Positions 23,034-32,043 are shown, counted from the stretch's first letter. The stretch: 58,676 nt of DNA from Thermoleophilia bacterium (GCA_020438485.1 JAGQUM010000013.1:1-58676), one strand, 5' to 3'. Translations and numbers: made by a program. The notes: a model not told the origin generated them from the sequence alone.

Positions 23034-23462
23034 CTACGAGCGCCTCCGGGCGGGCTTCTTCACGACGAACGTGGCCGACATGCCGTGCTCAAGGTGCCGC
23101 GGCACCCGGCACCACAGGGTGTAGCGGCCGGCCCCCAGCCGCAGCGATAGCTGCGCCCGGCGCCCCGACCGGATCACGGGGGTGGCGGCGACGGTGCGCC
23201 CCCGGGCGTCCTTCACGGCGACGTCGTGCGGGTCCTCCCCGATGTTCTGCACCTGGATCACCACCCGGCCGGCGGGCACCACCCGCCGGGAGAGGTTGAG
23301 CGTGAACTCACGGGCGAAGACCAGCATGTACGCCGGAGGGGGACGGCGCACCGCCGTCTCGGAGGCCACCGCGTGGTGGGCCGGGGGCGGGGCCGGGGCA
23401 GGGGGCATGGCGAACAACGGCAACGTCGGGGGCACCTCCGCTCGTTTGCGCGATCCGATCAC
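23034..23462 (-). CDS. Cupredoxin-like copper protein
   Basis: 142 residues. The C-terminal 100 residues form a plastocyanin-like domain with type-1 copper ligands: His in DPHDVAVKD and the Cys-His-Met set in LWCRVPRHLEHGM. The N-terminal 40 residues are Pro/Ala-rich and not a typical signal. GTG 23462 is the longest start; a later one near residue 10 is possible. It ends one base before DUF1800 begins, so it leads that operon and may pass electrons or copper to the secreted partners. Confidence 0.75.
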   Translation of the reverse strand: MIGSRKRAEVPPTLPLFAMPPAPAPPPAHHAVASETAVRRPPPAYMLVFAREFTLNLSRRVVPAGRVVIQVQNIGEDPHDVAVKDARGRTVAATPVIRSGRRAQLSLRLGAGRYTLWCRVPRHLEHGMSATFVVKKPARRRS

Positions 23463-23597
23463 ATACCACGGGGCCGTGTCGACCTTTGTCGGCCGATCGC
23501 CCGCCGGGGTTGAGCCACCCCACGCGGAGGATGTGTGTAAACCGCAAAGGGGTCGTGAGATTCCCGTGGGCGGCGGCGTCTCTGGTGTTTCGCGGCG

Positions 23598-24560
23598 TTA
23601 TCCGGCCGCCGCGGCCCGCCGCAGACGGTCCGCCACGGCCAGCCCCAGGCCGGCGGGCGGGGGCGGTACCGCCACCACCACGTCGGCGCCACGGCGGTCG
23701 GCCTCGCGCAGCATCCTGTAGAGGTCGCGCGCGTAACCCGCGGCGCCGTCCGCGGGGCGCAGCGTCACGGTGCCCGGCACGTCGGGAACGTGACCCAGCA
23801 CGGCGACCCGGGCCCCTCGCGCGGCGTGGGCGGCGGCGGCCCGGGCGGCGGCGGCCGCGTCCGCGTGCACCTCCACCCGGGCGCGGGGGGCGTAGTGGGC
23901 CTCCAGCATCCCCGGGGCGCGAGCGGGCCCGCCCTCGCCGCGCCGCACATCGGCACCCACCAGCTCCCGCAGGGCCTCCAGCGGAACGCCGCCGGAGCGC
24001 AGCAGCACCGGCGCGGGCCCCGTCAGGTCGAGGATCGTGGACTCCACGCCCACGGCGGACGGCCCGCCGTCCAGCACGACGTCGACGGCGTCGCCGAGGT
24101 CGTCCTCCACGTGGGCGGCGGTGGTGGGGCTCGTGCGGCCGAACCGGTTGGCCGACGGCGCCGCCACCCCGCGGCCGAAGCGGGCCAGCATCGCGAGGGC
24201 AAGGGGATGCGCCGGCACCCGCAGGCCCACCGTGTCGCGGCCCCCGGTGGCCGCCGGGTCCACGCCCGGGCCGCGCCGCACGAGCAGCGTCAGCGGGCCG
24301 GGCCACAGCGCGTCCGCCAGCGTCCGCGCGACGCCGGGCGCGTCCCGGCCGTAGCGTTCGAGCACGCCCGCGTCGGCGCCGTGGACGATCAGCGGGTGGT
24401 CGGCGGGCCGCCCCTTGGCGGCGAACACGCGGGCCACGGCCCTGGCCGACTCGGCGTCCGCGCCGAGGCCGTACACCGTCTCGGTGGGAAAGGCCACGAG
24501 GCGCCCGGCGGCCAGCGCCCGGGCGGCGCGGTCGGGGTCGGTCGTGAGGCGCGTCGGCAT
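23598..24560 (-). CDS. sua5: L-threonylcarbamoyladenylate synthase (Sua5/YwlC type)
   Basis: 320 residues. The YrdC domain spans 1-195 (GRLVAFPTETVYGLGADA, KGRPADHPLIVH, LWPGPLTLLV, APSANRFGRTSPT, STILDL), followed by the C-terminal Sua5 domain (PGMLEAHYAPRA). It makes threonylcarbamoyl-AMP from Thr, bicarbonate and ATP for tRNA t6A. ATG 24560 is preceded by TACCCT nine bases upstream, another probable leaderless start. Confidence 0.92.
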   Translation of the reverse strand: MPTRLTTDPDRAARALAAGRLVAFPTETVYGLGADAESARAVARVFAAKGRPADHPLIVHGADAGVLERYGRDAPGVARTLADALWPGPLTLLVRRGPGVDPAATGGRDTVGLRVPAHPLALAMLARFGRGVAAPSANRFGRTSPTTAAHVEDDLGDAVDVVLDGGPSAVGVESTILDLTGPAPVLLRSGGVPLEALRELVGADVRRGEGGPARAPGMLEAHYAPRARVEVHADAAAAARAAAAHAARGARVAVLGHVPDVPGTVTLRPADGAAGYARDLYRMLREADRRGADVVVAVPPPPAGLGLAVADRLRRAAAAG

Positions 24561-24890
24561 GGCCGGCGGAGGGTAGCCGCACCGGCCCGCCGGGGCCCCC
24601 GACCGGACGAACAGACATGCTCGCATCCGCCACGCCTCGCCGGTTCACCGGACATTAACCGGGTGCCCATCGACAACGTGCGTGCGTTCCCGCACAATGA
24701 CTGCATCACACGTCGCGGGGCCGCCGCGGTGGGAGACGCGGAACACACCGTCGCCCACGCTCACGACGGCGCCGACGACTACTCCCCGGGCCGGTTCCAC
24801 ATATCGACGTCCGGCTCGGGAGGTGAGCGAACGCTGTCGGCGCGTACGGGGCACGTCGCGCCGGCGGCCCGCTCAACCCCCCGCCGGGTA
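24561..24890. other. 330-bp region without a secure gene
   Basis: The sua5 promoter lies at the left. The frame of the following membrane gene stays open upstream through most of this stretch (to a GTG at 24663), but the encoded peptide is hydrophilic and no ribosome site supports it. A GGGAGG at 24818-24823 precedes a possible in-frame CTG at 24834. Positions 24668-24685 carry an 18-bp sequence that recurs at 48113-48130. Confidence 0.4.
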
Positions 24891-25256
24891 GTGTGGGCGG
24901 CGTTGCTCGCCCCCGTGACCCTCACCATCGTCGCGTTCCTGGTGCTCGTCGGCCTGTGGGGCGTCGCGTCCGGCACGCGGGGCGGTGCGCCCGGCCGCCC
25001 GCTGCTGATGGCGGCGGCCCTCGCGGAGCTCGAGCTGGTGGTGCACGCCGTGGTGGCCCTCGCCGTGATGGCCGCCGGCCACCGCCCGGACTCGACCGGC
25101 GAGTTCCTGGGCTACGTGGTGGTGACGGTGGGCATGATCCCGTTCGCGTTGGCGCGCGCGCGGGGCCCGCACGCCACCCGTTTCGACGCCGTGGTGCTGG
25201 GCATCGTGTGCCTGGTCACCGCCGTCGCCGTCCTGCGACTCCTCTCCCTCTGGTAG
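24891..25256 (+). CDS. Four-helix membrane protein, start uncertain
   Basis: 121 residues from GTG 24891. Four hydrophobic helices are visible (PVTLTIVAFLVLVGLWGVA, LELVVHAVVALAVMAA, FLGYVVVTVGMIPFALA, VVLGIVCLVTAVAVLRLL). Upstream in-frame starts (GTG 24729, CTG 24834) would add a hydrophilic N-terminus. The next membrane gene begins 5 bp downstream and the two probably form one complex. No family recognised. Confidence 0.6.
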   Translation: MWAALLAPVTLTIVAFLVLVGLWGVASGTRGGAPGRPLLMAAALAELELVVHAVVALAVMAAGHRPDSTGEFLGYVVVTVGMIPFALARARGPHATRFDAVVLGIVCLVTAVAVLRLLSLW

Positions 25257-25261
25257 GCCCC

Positions 25262-25699
25262 GTGACGCCCGACACCACCCCCTCCGGACGCCGCGTCGAC
25301 GGCATGGGCAGCGTGTTCGTCGCCCTCTACGCCCTGTTCGCCCTCGCCGCGGGCGCGCGCTCGGCGTTCCAGCTCGCCACGAAGTTCGGCGACGCGCCGT
25401 TGGCGTACCTGCTGTCGGCGGCGGCCGCCGTGATCTACGCCGTCGCCGCGTACTGCTTCGCCCGGCCCAGCGCCACGTCGTACCGCACCGGGCGGGCGGC
25501 CCTGCTGGTGGAGCTGGCCGGGGTCGTCGGCGTGGGCGCGCTCAGCGTCGCGCAGCCGGACGACTTCCCCGACCAGACGGTGTGGTCCAACTTCGGGGAG
25601 GGATACGGGTTCATCCCCCTGATCCTCCCCGTGGTGGGGCTGTGGTGGCTGTCACGCTCGCGCACGCGCGAGGGGTTCGCCGAGGGCCGCCTGACGTAG
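25262..25699 (+). CDS. Integral membrane protein, partner of the preceding gene
   Basis: 145 residues with four predicted helices (VFVALYALFALAAGA, YLLSAAAAVIYAVAAYCFA, LLVELAGVVGVGALSVA, FIPLILPVVGLWWL). A conserved-looking PDDFPDQTVWSNFGEGYGF loop faces outward before the last helix. It sits 5 bp after the previous membrane gene. Function unknown. Confidence 0.7.
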   Translation: MTPDTTPSGRRVDGMGSVFVALYALFALAAGARSAFQLATKFGDAPLAYLLSAAAAVIYAVAAYCFARPSATSYRTGRAALLVELAGVVGVGALSVAQPDDFPDQTVWSNFGEGYGFIPLILPVVGLWWLSRSRTREGFAEGRLT

Positions 25700-25704
25700 G
25701 TCGC

Positions 25705-25983
25705 TCAGGCGGCCCGGGCGCCCCACCCGGCGTCGGCGCACAGCACCAGCAGACCCGCGCGCTCGTCGAGCCGCCCGGAAACGATCATCAGGCCGATCGC
25801 CGTCACCAGGTCGGCGGCCTCCGGGCGGGCGCGCCCGGAGGCCAACTCGCGCCGGGAGGCCTCCTCGATGAGACCGCGGACGGTGAGCCCGGCCGGGTGG
25901 GCGCACAGGGACTGCTCGATCGAGCGGGCCAGCGGGCGCCGGGAGGGGGACGGGGCGGGGAACACGTGCGGCACGGCGGTCAT
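25705..25983 (-). CDS. Small hypothetical protein, possibly winged-helix
   Basis: 92 residues. After a Pro/Ser-rich start, residues 20-85 form three or four helices (LARSIEQSLCAHP, LTVRGLIEEASRREL, AADLVTAIGLMIVSGRLDE), a pattern like a small helix-turn-helix. Two Cys are present. ATG 25983 has GGAAGGAA six bases upstream. It converges with the membrane gene at 25262 (5-bp gap). Family not recognised. Confidence 0.6.
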   Translation of the reverse strand: MTAVPHVFPAPSPSRRPLARSIEQSLCAHPAGLTVRGLIEEASRRELASGRARPEAADLVTAIGLMIVSGRLDERAGLLVLCADAGWGARAA

Positions 25984-26102
25984 TGGCGATTCCTTCCTCG
26001 GGCGTCTGGTGCGGCCGGTCCATGCTGGCAGCACCCTCGGACAGAACAGATGTTCGCCATCCGGGCCGGGGGACCTTCCGGACGCGCGAACAAATGTTCG
26101 GC

Positions 26103-27338
26103 CTACGCCAGGCCGAACCCCGCCGCGGCCTCCCACAGGGCGTCCTTGACGTCGGGGTGGGCGGCGTCGCGGATCATGTGTCGGGCCTGACGCCGCTGGT
26201 CGTACCCCCACAGCTCGGCGACGCCCTGCTCGGTGACGATGGCGCTCTGCTGGAACGACGTCACCTGCTCGTCGAGCTTCGGCACGATGGTGGAGCAGTT
26301 CGCCTTGGGGTGCCAGCTCTTCAGCGCGATGAACGCCTGACCGTGGGGGGCGTGCATCGCCCCGACGATGAAGTCGGTCTGCCCGCCGAAGCCGGAATAG
26401 ATGCGGTCGCCGATGCGCGACGCGTTGGCCTGGCCGAACAGGTCCACCTCGAGCGCCGTGTTCACCGACGTCATCGCCCGCTGACGCGCGATGGTCCCCG
26501 GGTCGTTCGTGTGCTCGGTGCGCATGAACCGGACGCGGTGGTTGTCGTGGATCCACTCGTACAACTCGGCCGTACCGAACGCGAAGGACGTGGTGATGGG
26601 GTGGTTGGGGTCGAGGGCGCCGGCCTGGTCGAGCCCGAGCACGCAGTCCGAGAACATCTCGGTCCAGATCCGCAGGTCTCGTTTGTCGCGCAGCGCTAGC
26701 ACCGTGGCGTCCGGCACGGCACCGATGCCCATCTGCAGTGTCACCCTGTCGTCCAGGCGGCTCACGACGAGCTCGCCGATGCGGCGGCTGTCGTCGTCCA
26801 GCTCACGCGCGGGGTGCTCGGGCAGCGGCTCGGACACCTCGATGGCCAGGTCCACGTGGGACGTGGGGATCAGCGCGTCGCCGAACGTGAACGGCATCCG
26901 GTCGTTGATGACCGCGACCACGCGGCCCGACCGGCCGCGGCAGCCGTCGATGGCCGCGGGGAGGATGTTGACCTCGACGCCCAGGCTCAGGTGGCCGTCG
27001 CGCGGGGGCGCGCACTGGATCACGACGATGTCCGGCGGTATCACGTGGTGCAGCAGCACCGGCACCATGGACAGACGGCACGGCAGGTATGACAGGCCCG
27101 GGTGGGACCGCATGCCCGGACCGACGAACGCCGTCTCGGCCACGACCCCATCGCGCGTGGGTATCCCGGCGGGCGCGTTGAGCATGTGCAGCGTGTACGC
27201 GGGGAATGCGGCGTCGACCGCCGCCATCCCCGCCGCGGGCATGGCGGCGTTGCCGCTCATCACGACGCGGGGCGCGCCGTCCAGCAGCGACAGCTGGGCG
27301 ACCAACTGGTCGGGGCTCACGATTCTCATGCTCGCCAT
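26103..27338 (-). CDS. Acetyl-CoA hydrolase/CoA-transferase family protein
   Basis: 411 residues. The family I CoA-transferase signatures are visible: QMGIGAVPDATVLAL, the Glu-containing WTEMFSDCVLGL, GFGGQTDFIVGA and the conserved C-terminal IVTEQGVAELWGYDQRRQA. It should move CoA between short acyl groups (for example acetate and succinyl- or butyryl-CoA); the substrate cannot be told from sequence. ATG 27338, with a second in-frame ATG at 27329. It is divergent from the DedA gene. Confidence 0.9.
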   Translation of the reverse strand: MASMRIVSPDQLVAQLSLLDGAPRVVMSGNAAMPAAGMAAVDAAFPAYTLHMLNAPAGIPTRDGVVAETAFVGPGMRSHPGLSYLPCRLSMVPVLLHHVIPPDIVVIQCAPPRDGHLSLGVEVNILPAAIDGCRGRSGRVVAVINDRMPFTFGDALIPTSHVDLAIEVSEPLPEHPARELDDDSRRIGELVVSRLDDRVTLQMGIGAVPDATVLALRDKRDLRIWTEMFSDCVLGLDQAGALDPNHPITTSFAFGTAELYEWIHDNHRVRFMRTEHTNDPGTIARQRAMTSVNTALEVDLFGQANASRIGDRIYSGFGGQTDFIVGAMHAPHGQAFIALKSWHPKANCSTIVPKLDEQVTSFQQSAIVTEQGVAELWGYDQRRQARHMIRDAAHPDVKDALWEAAAGFGLA

Positions 27339-27449
27339 GGTGGCGCACCGGCCCGGTCCGGGCCCGTTACAGGGCGGACACACGTCCCCGCAACCGCCCG
27401 CCGGGGGATGCGGGGCCGTCATCCTGGCAAGAACGGCGCGGGAGGGCGG

Positions 27450-28079
27450 GTGTCCGTCACGGACTGGGCGGTAGGAGTGATCGAGGCGATGGGCGGCCCG
27501 GGTGTCGCGCTCGTGTTGGCCCTCGAGTCGGTGTTCCCACCGGTCCCGGGTGAGGTGCTGCTGCCGTTCGTGGGGGTCACCGCGGCCGTGCACGGCCTGG
27601 GATGGTGGTGGGGGATCCTGTGGACGACGGCCGGCTCGCTGGCCGGCGCGCTGCTGCTGTACAGCGCCGGGCGTCTGCTGGGTGAGAGGCGAATGAGGGC
27701 GCTCGTCGCGCGCGTCCCCCTCATGGACGAGTCGGACGCCGACGCGGCCACGGTGTGGTTCGCCCGGTTCGGCCCGTGGGCCGTCCTGACGGCCCGGGTC
27801 GTGCCCGTCGTGCGGCACTTCATCTCGATCCCGGCGGGTACCCAGCGCATGCCGGTGGGGACGTTCGTCGCCGCCACGCTGGTGGGAAGCGGCGGATGGA
27901 ACGCCGTGTTCGTGCTGACCGGCTACTGGTTCGGGCGCCGCGGAGGGGACGCGCTGCAGGGCTTCGTGGCCGTGTACTCCGTCGTCCTGGGCCTGCTCGG
28001 CGCCCTCGTCGTCGTGGGGTTCGTGACCCGGCGGTTGCGGGCGCGCCGCCGGGCCCGCCCCGGTCAGACCTTGCGGTAG
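27450..28079 (+). CDS. DedA-family membrane protein
   Basis: 209 residues with the DedA signatures ESVFPPVPGEVLLPFVG near residue 25 and the conserved FGPWAVLTARVVPVVRHFISIPAGT block. About five helices or re-entrant loops are visible. Some DedA proteins flip lipid carriers such as undecaprenyl phosphate or phosphatidylethanolamine. GTG 27450 has GGAGG four bases upstream. Its 3' end overlaps the convergent DUF1206 gene by 16 bp. Confidence 0.9.
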   Translation: MSVTDWAVGVIEAMGGPGVALVLALESVFPPVPGEVLLPFVGVTAAVHGLGWWWGILWTTAGSLAGALLLYSAGRLLGERRMRALVARVPLMDESDADAATVWFARFGPWAVLTARVVPVVRHFISIPAGTQRMPVGTFVAATLVGSGGWNAVFVLTGYWFGRRGGDALQGFVAVYSVVLGLLGALVVVGFVTRRLRARRRARPGQTLR

Positions 28080-28876
28080 CGGGCGTCCATCACGGAGTAG
28101 ACGCCGAACAGCACCATCCCGATGCCGATGAGGCCCACCGTGATGCCGCCCCACGTGTGGTGCAGCACGCGCATGAGCGCGTCGTCGATGCCCACGGTCT
28201 CGCCCGCGTCGCGCAGGAAGGCGGTGCGCACGAGGAACACGCCGACCAGCGCGAAGATCACGGCGCGCGCGGCGTGGCCGATGCGCCCGAGCCAGAAGAA
28301 CGGCCGCTCGATGGATCGGGGCATCTCGTGGGTCTTGGAGTACTGCTCGAAGTCCCCGCTCAGCGCGAGCTTGGCCTGGTACGCGCCAACACCGACGAAG
28401 GCCGCACCGGCGAGGCCCACGAGGAACGGGCCCCCCGGCCACGACAGCAGGTCGGCCGTGATGCGGCGCGGCGGGGTCTTGCGGTCGCGCCCGAGGAACG
28501 CGCCGATCGCGAGCCAGCAGAACAGGCTGTACGTCACGCCGCTCGCGACCGCCGCGACGCGGTCCTTGGCGTCGTAGCGCCCCTGCTCGGGGGTCCGGCC
28601 CACGATCGCCTGCGTGAAGCGCCAGATGGCGTACCCCGCCAGCCCGACGGCGAGGGCGATCACCAGGAACCGGCCGAACGGCTGCTGCAGCAGTTCGTGA
28701 ATGGCGCCCTGCTGGTTGGGCGATTTCTCGCTTCCCTGGAGCCCGTTCGACAGGCGCAGGGCGAGGATGCCCATGAGGATGTAGATGAGGCCGCGGGCCG
28801 CGTACCCGGCGCGGGCCAGGCCCTCGAACGCCGTGGTGCGGGAGAAGTCCTCCAGGGGTTCGTCTACGTTCGCCAT
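28064..28876 (-). CDS. DUF1206-family membrane protein
   Basis: 270 residues arranged as three repeats of a two-helix unit, each starting with an (I/L)ARAGYAARGLIYILMG-like motif (near residues 20 and 205). About six membrane helices. DUF1206 is typical of actinobacteria and of unknown function. ATG 28876; divergent from the lipid kinase gene (63 bp apart). Confidence 0.9.
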   Translation of the reverse strand: MANVDEPLEDFSRTTAFEGLARAGYAARGLIYILMGILALRLSNGLQGSEKSPNQQGAIHELLQQPFGRFLVIALAVGLAGYAIWRFTQAIVGRTPEQGRYDAKDRVAAVASGVTYSLFCWLAIGAFLGRDRKTPPRRITADLLSWPGGPFLVGLAGAAFVGVGAYQAKLALSGDFEQYSKTHEMPRSIERPFFWLGRIGHAARAVIFALVGVFLVRTAFLRDAGETVGIDDALMRVLHHTWGGITVGLIGIGMVLFGVYSVMDARYRKV

Positions 28877-28939
28877 GGTGTGGGTAGCTTTCTGACGGGC
28901 CGGACGCATCGCCGGCGCGGTGACGGAACGGGGGTAGTC

Positions 28940-29836
28940 GTGGCGAGGATCGCGGTCGTGGGGCACTCGGGCAAGTCGTTCGGCGGCGGGCTGGACGAAC
29001 TGCGCGAGGAGCTGACCCGGCGGGGGGTGGGGGATCCACTGTGGCTCATCGTGGACGACGGCGCCGAGTTGGAGGCCAAGGCGCGCGAGGCTGTCGACGC
29101 GGGCGCCGAGACGGTGTTCTCGTGGGGCGGCGACGGCACCGTGCAGTGCTGCGTGAACGTGCTGGCGGGCACCGGCGTCGCCCTCGCGGTCCTGCCGGCC
29201 GGCACCGCGAACCTCCTCGCCGAGAACCTGGGGGTGCCGCAGGACCTCGCCGAGGCCGTGGAGATCGGCCTGCACGGCCCGCGGCGGCGCATGGACGTCG
29301 GGCGGGTCAACGACGAAGCATTCGCCGTCATGGCCGGGGCGGGCCTGGACGCGAGGATCATCGGCGACGCCGACGATGCCGTGAAGGCGCGCATCGGTCG
29401 CCTGGCGTACGTGATCTCGGCCGCCAAGAACGCCCAGACCAAGCCGTTCGGCGTCAAGGCCGAGGTGGACGGGGCCGAGCTGTACGACGGCCCCGCCACG
29501 TGCGTGCTCATCGGCAACGTGGGTGAGCTGTTCGCCGGGTTGGAGGCGTTCCAGGGCGCGGAGCCCGACGACGGCGTCATGGAGATCGGCGTCGTCACGG
29601 CGGAGGGGGCGCTGCAGTGGCTGGGGACGGCCATGCGGGCTGCGTTCGGGGATGTCGCCGACTCGCCGCACACGGAGGTGGGGGAGTTCCGTCGCGGGGG
29701 GATCATCACGTTCGACCGCGACGTGCCGTTCGAACTCGACGGCAACGAGCGCGGCGTGGTGGACCGCATGGAGCTGGAGGTCGCGGCCGGCGCCCTGACG
29801 GTCTGCGTGCCGCCGGAGGGCGACGCCGAGGGATGA
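28940..29836 (+). CDS. Diacylglycerol/sphingosine kinase-family lipid kinase
   Basis: 298 residues. The DAGK catalytic domain shows FSWGGDGTVQCCVNVLAGTG and VLPAGTANLLAENLGVP, the family's nucleotide site. It likely phosphorylates a membrane lipid or is a DgkB/YegS-type protein. GTG 28940. The C-terminal half is the usual beta-sandwich domain. The next genes on the other strand are PAP2 lipid phosphatases, so this region is enriched in lipid phosphate metabolism. Confidence 0.9.
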   Translation: MARIAVVGHSGKSFGGGLDELREELTRRGVGDPLWLIVDDGAELEAKAREAVDAGAETVFSWGGDGTVQCCVNVLAGTGVALAVLPAGTANLLAENLGVPQDLAEAVEIGLHGPRRRMDVGRVNDEAFAVMAGAGLDARIIGDADDAVKARIGRLAYVISAAKNAQTKPFGVKAEVDGAELYDGPATCVLIGNVGELFAGLEAFQGAEPDDGVMEIGVVTAEGALQWLGTAMRAAFGDVADSPHTEVGEFRRGGIITFDRDVPFELDGNERGVVDRMELEVAAGALTVCVPPEGDAEG

Positions 29837-29849
29837 CGGCCGCGGGGCA

Positions 29850-30599
29850 TCAGCTCTCCCGCCGCTCGCGCGCCGCGATGGCGGCGCGCGTGGCGACCAG
29901 CGCCAGCGCGATGCACCCCACGCCCACGAGCGCCCCCGCGATGGTGTCGATGGGGTGGTGCATGCCGCGGTACATTCGCGACAGCGCCACGATGACGGGC
30001 AGGGCGACGGCGATCGGCCACAGCACGCGCAGGCGCGGCCAGCGGGACGCGACCACGAGCATGATCGCGCAGTAGACGGCCACGGAGGCCCCCGTGTGGC
30101 CCGACGGGAAGCTCTGGTCGACCGGCAATTGGGGGTCCAGGCGGCCGGTGCCGGGGCGCTCGCGGTGCACGCTGAGCGTCGTGATCCGGTAGACGATGAG
30201 CTCGGCGACCCCGGCGCCGCCGAGGAACGCGGCCACTCGGCCCCGCTTGAGCGCCAGCGCGATGGCCATGCCGATCAGGATGAGGGCGGGGAGCACGGGG
30301 GAGTCGCCGATGAGCGACCCCCATTCGCTCCAGTCGGTGCGGCCGGGGGTGCGGTGCTCCGCGAGCCACCGGGGGAACCGCCCGTCGAGGTTCCGCAGGC
30401 CTTCGGGCAGCAGCACGTGAACCAGCAGCAGGCCCACGCCGATGGTCAGGAGGGTCAGCAGAACCAGGCCCGCCAGGTAGGTGATGGCGTACACGGCGGC
30501 GGGGTGCAGGTTCCCCAGCCGGTCGGCTGCGCGCCGGGCGACGCCGGTCGCTGCCGGCCTCAGGAGGGGGACGTCGTCGTGGGGGGCCGTCGGGCTCAT
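29850..30599 (-). CDS. PAP2-family membrane phosphatase, motif 1 Lys replaced
   Basis: 249 residues, about six helices. PAP2 motifs are HRERPG, FPSGHTGAS and SRMYRGMHHPID. In motif 1 (KxxxxxxRP) the Lys position is Thr here, so phosphate binding may be altered. Likely substrates are phosphatidic acid or undecaprenyl pyrophosphate. Its ATG overlaps the stop of the middle gene (ATGA), making it the last gene of a PAP2/membrane/PAP2 operon. Confidence 0.85.
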   Translation of the reverse strand: MSPTAPHDDVPLLRPAATGVARRAADRLGNLHPAAVYAITYLAGLVLLTLLTIGVGLLLVHVLLPEGLRNLDGRFPRWLAEHRTPGRTDWSEWGSLIGDSPVLPALILIGMAIALALKRGRVAAFLGGAGVAELIVYRITTLSVHRERPGTGRLDPQLPVDQSFPSGHTGASVAVYCAIMLVVASRWPRLRVLWPIAVALPVIVALSRMYRGMHHPIDTIAGALVGVGCIALALVATRAAIAARERRES

Positions 30600-31135
30600 G
30601 GGCGGGTCCGATCGTCGTTGCGGGTCGGGGATTCGCGCAGGCGGCGGCGATGCTCGGCCCTCCCGGCGATGTGGCGTATGAGGCCCTCGGCGCCCGCGAG
30701 ACGGGCGGCGAGCAGCAGGCAGAGCGCGGCGAGCGGCACCTCGAGGAGCGCCGCGGCGGCGACGGATCCCGCCCGGTCCCGTCCGGGCTGGGACGTCATC
30801 ACGTCGAACCAGGCGTCGATCAGCAGGAACGTCGCGGCCGAGACGGCGGCGGCCTGGGTCCATTCCGATCGCCGGTAGAGGCCGATCCCGGTGAGGGCGA
30901 GGACCACGGCGAGGCCCGCGTCGAACCCCGACCAGGCCACGTCGTAGTTGTGGGACCGGTACCGCTCGGGGAGGGTGATCGCCAGGTACACGGACCACGG
31001 CACCATGGCGACGGCCATCGCGACGAACACGCCGGGCAGCCATCCTCCGAGCGGGACGCGCGGGGTCAGCTTGGGCTCCCCGTCGGGGTCGAGCTCCACG
31101 GCGCCGGTGGGGTCGGGGGGTGCTGCCGGCGTCAC
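30596..31135 (-). CDS. Four-helix membrane protein between two PAP2 genes
   Basis: 179 residues. Four helices are visible (WLPGVFVAMAVAMVPWSVYLA, LAVVLALTGIGLY, AAAVSAATFLLIDAWFDVM, LLEVPLAALCLLLAARLA). Start GTG 31135 overlaps the stop of the upstream PAP2 gene, and its own stop overlaps the downstream PAP2 start. No family recognised; the coupling on both sides suggests a partner of the two phosphatases. Confidence 0.75.
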   Translation of the reverse strand: MTPAAPPDPTGAVELDPDGEPKLTPRVPLGGWLPGVFVAMAVAMVPWSVYLAITLPERYRSHNYDVAWSGFDAGLAVVLALTGIGLYRRSEWTQAAAVSAATFLLIDAWFDVMTSQPGRDRAGSVAAAALLEVPLAALCLLLAARLAGAEGLIRHIAGRAEHRRRLRESPTRNDDRTRP

Positions 31136-32043
31136 GGCGCGGCGTCCTTCGGGACGACGGCCGGCGCGTGCCGGTGGGCGGGGGTGCGCAGCAGCCACCG
31201 CCCCATGGCAATGCTCACGAGCGCCCACCACGTCCATCCGACGGAGAGCCCCGCCACGACGTCGGACACCCAGTGGACGCCGAGCAGCACGCGCGTCGAG
31301 GCCACGGCGACGGCGACGCCGGCCGCGGCTCCCGCGAGGGCCCGCACCGCCCGTGGCGACGACCCGCGGGCCAGCACCAGTGCGCACGCCGCGTAGAACG
31401 CCGCGGCCGTCGCGGAGTGCCCGCTGGGAAACGACGGGCCCAGCGTGGCCGCCTCCGGGTTCAGGACGGGACGCGCCCGGTCGGCCGCGTACTTGATGCT
31501 GGTGTTGATCGCCGTGGCCCCGAAAGGGACGATCAGCAGGTAGGCAGCCACCCACCAGTTGCGCCGTCGGGCCAGCTCGATGACCCCCACGATGACGCCG
31601 ACGATGACGGTGTCCCGGGTGTCGGCGAGGTCGGTGATGTGGTGGAGGATGCGGTCGGACGTCGCCGTGTCGTGGTCGGCGCCCCAGCGGTTGACGGCCC
31701 CGTCGAGCTCGCGGACCCACTCCCAGCGGCGCACGGCCAGCCACATCACGGCCACCACCGCGCCGCCGACCACCGCCCCGACCGCCGCCACGACGATCAG
31801 CGTCAGAGCGGCCTGGTCGGAGCGCACATGGTGGCCGGAGATGCGCCCGAGCGACCGCCGCGCCGGCTCCAGCAGGCGCCCGAGCGCGCCCGGCGACAGG
31901 ACATGGGGAAGCCGGGCCATCACCAGCCAACCGAGGGTAGCGGCGACGAGCGTGGCGACGATGAGGGCGACGTACGTCAGGGCGGCCTCTGAGGGGTCGG
32001 ATGTGACGGCCACTGTCACATACCCGGCGGCTGCCCCGTTCAC
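31132..32043 (-). CDS. PAP2-family membrane phosphatase, complete motifs
   Basis: 303 residues. All three PAP2 motifs are intact: KYAADRARP, FPSGHSATA and STRVLLGVHWVSD. About six to seven helices, with an extra N-terminal segment of 90 residues. GTG 32043 has an AGGGG about five bases upstream. First gene of the operon with two coupled membrane genes. Substrate probably a lipid or isoprenyl phosphate. Confidence 0.87.
   Translation of the reverse strand: MNGAAAGYVTVAVTSDPSEAALTYVALIVATLVAATLGWLVMARLPHVLSPGALGRLLEPARRSLGRISGHHVRSDQAALTLIVVAAVGAVVGGAVVAVMWLAVRRWEWVRELDGAVNRWGADHDTATSDRILHHITDLADTRDTVIVGVIVGVIELARRRNWWVAAYLLIVPFGATAINTSIKYAADRARPVLNPEAATLGPSFPSGHSATAAAFYAACALVLARGSSPRAVRALAGAAAGVAVAVASTRVLLGVHWVSDVVAGLSVGWTWWALVSIAMGRWLLRTPAHRHAPAVVPKDAAP

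Noticed and set aside
27339-29039. Long minus-strand extension of the CoA-transferase frame
   Set aside because: Antisense to DedA and DUF1206; low-complexity composition and no domain. The enzyme starts at 27338.
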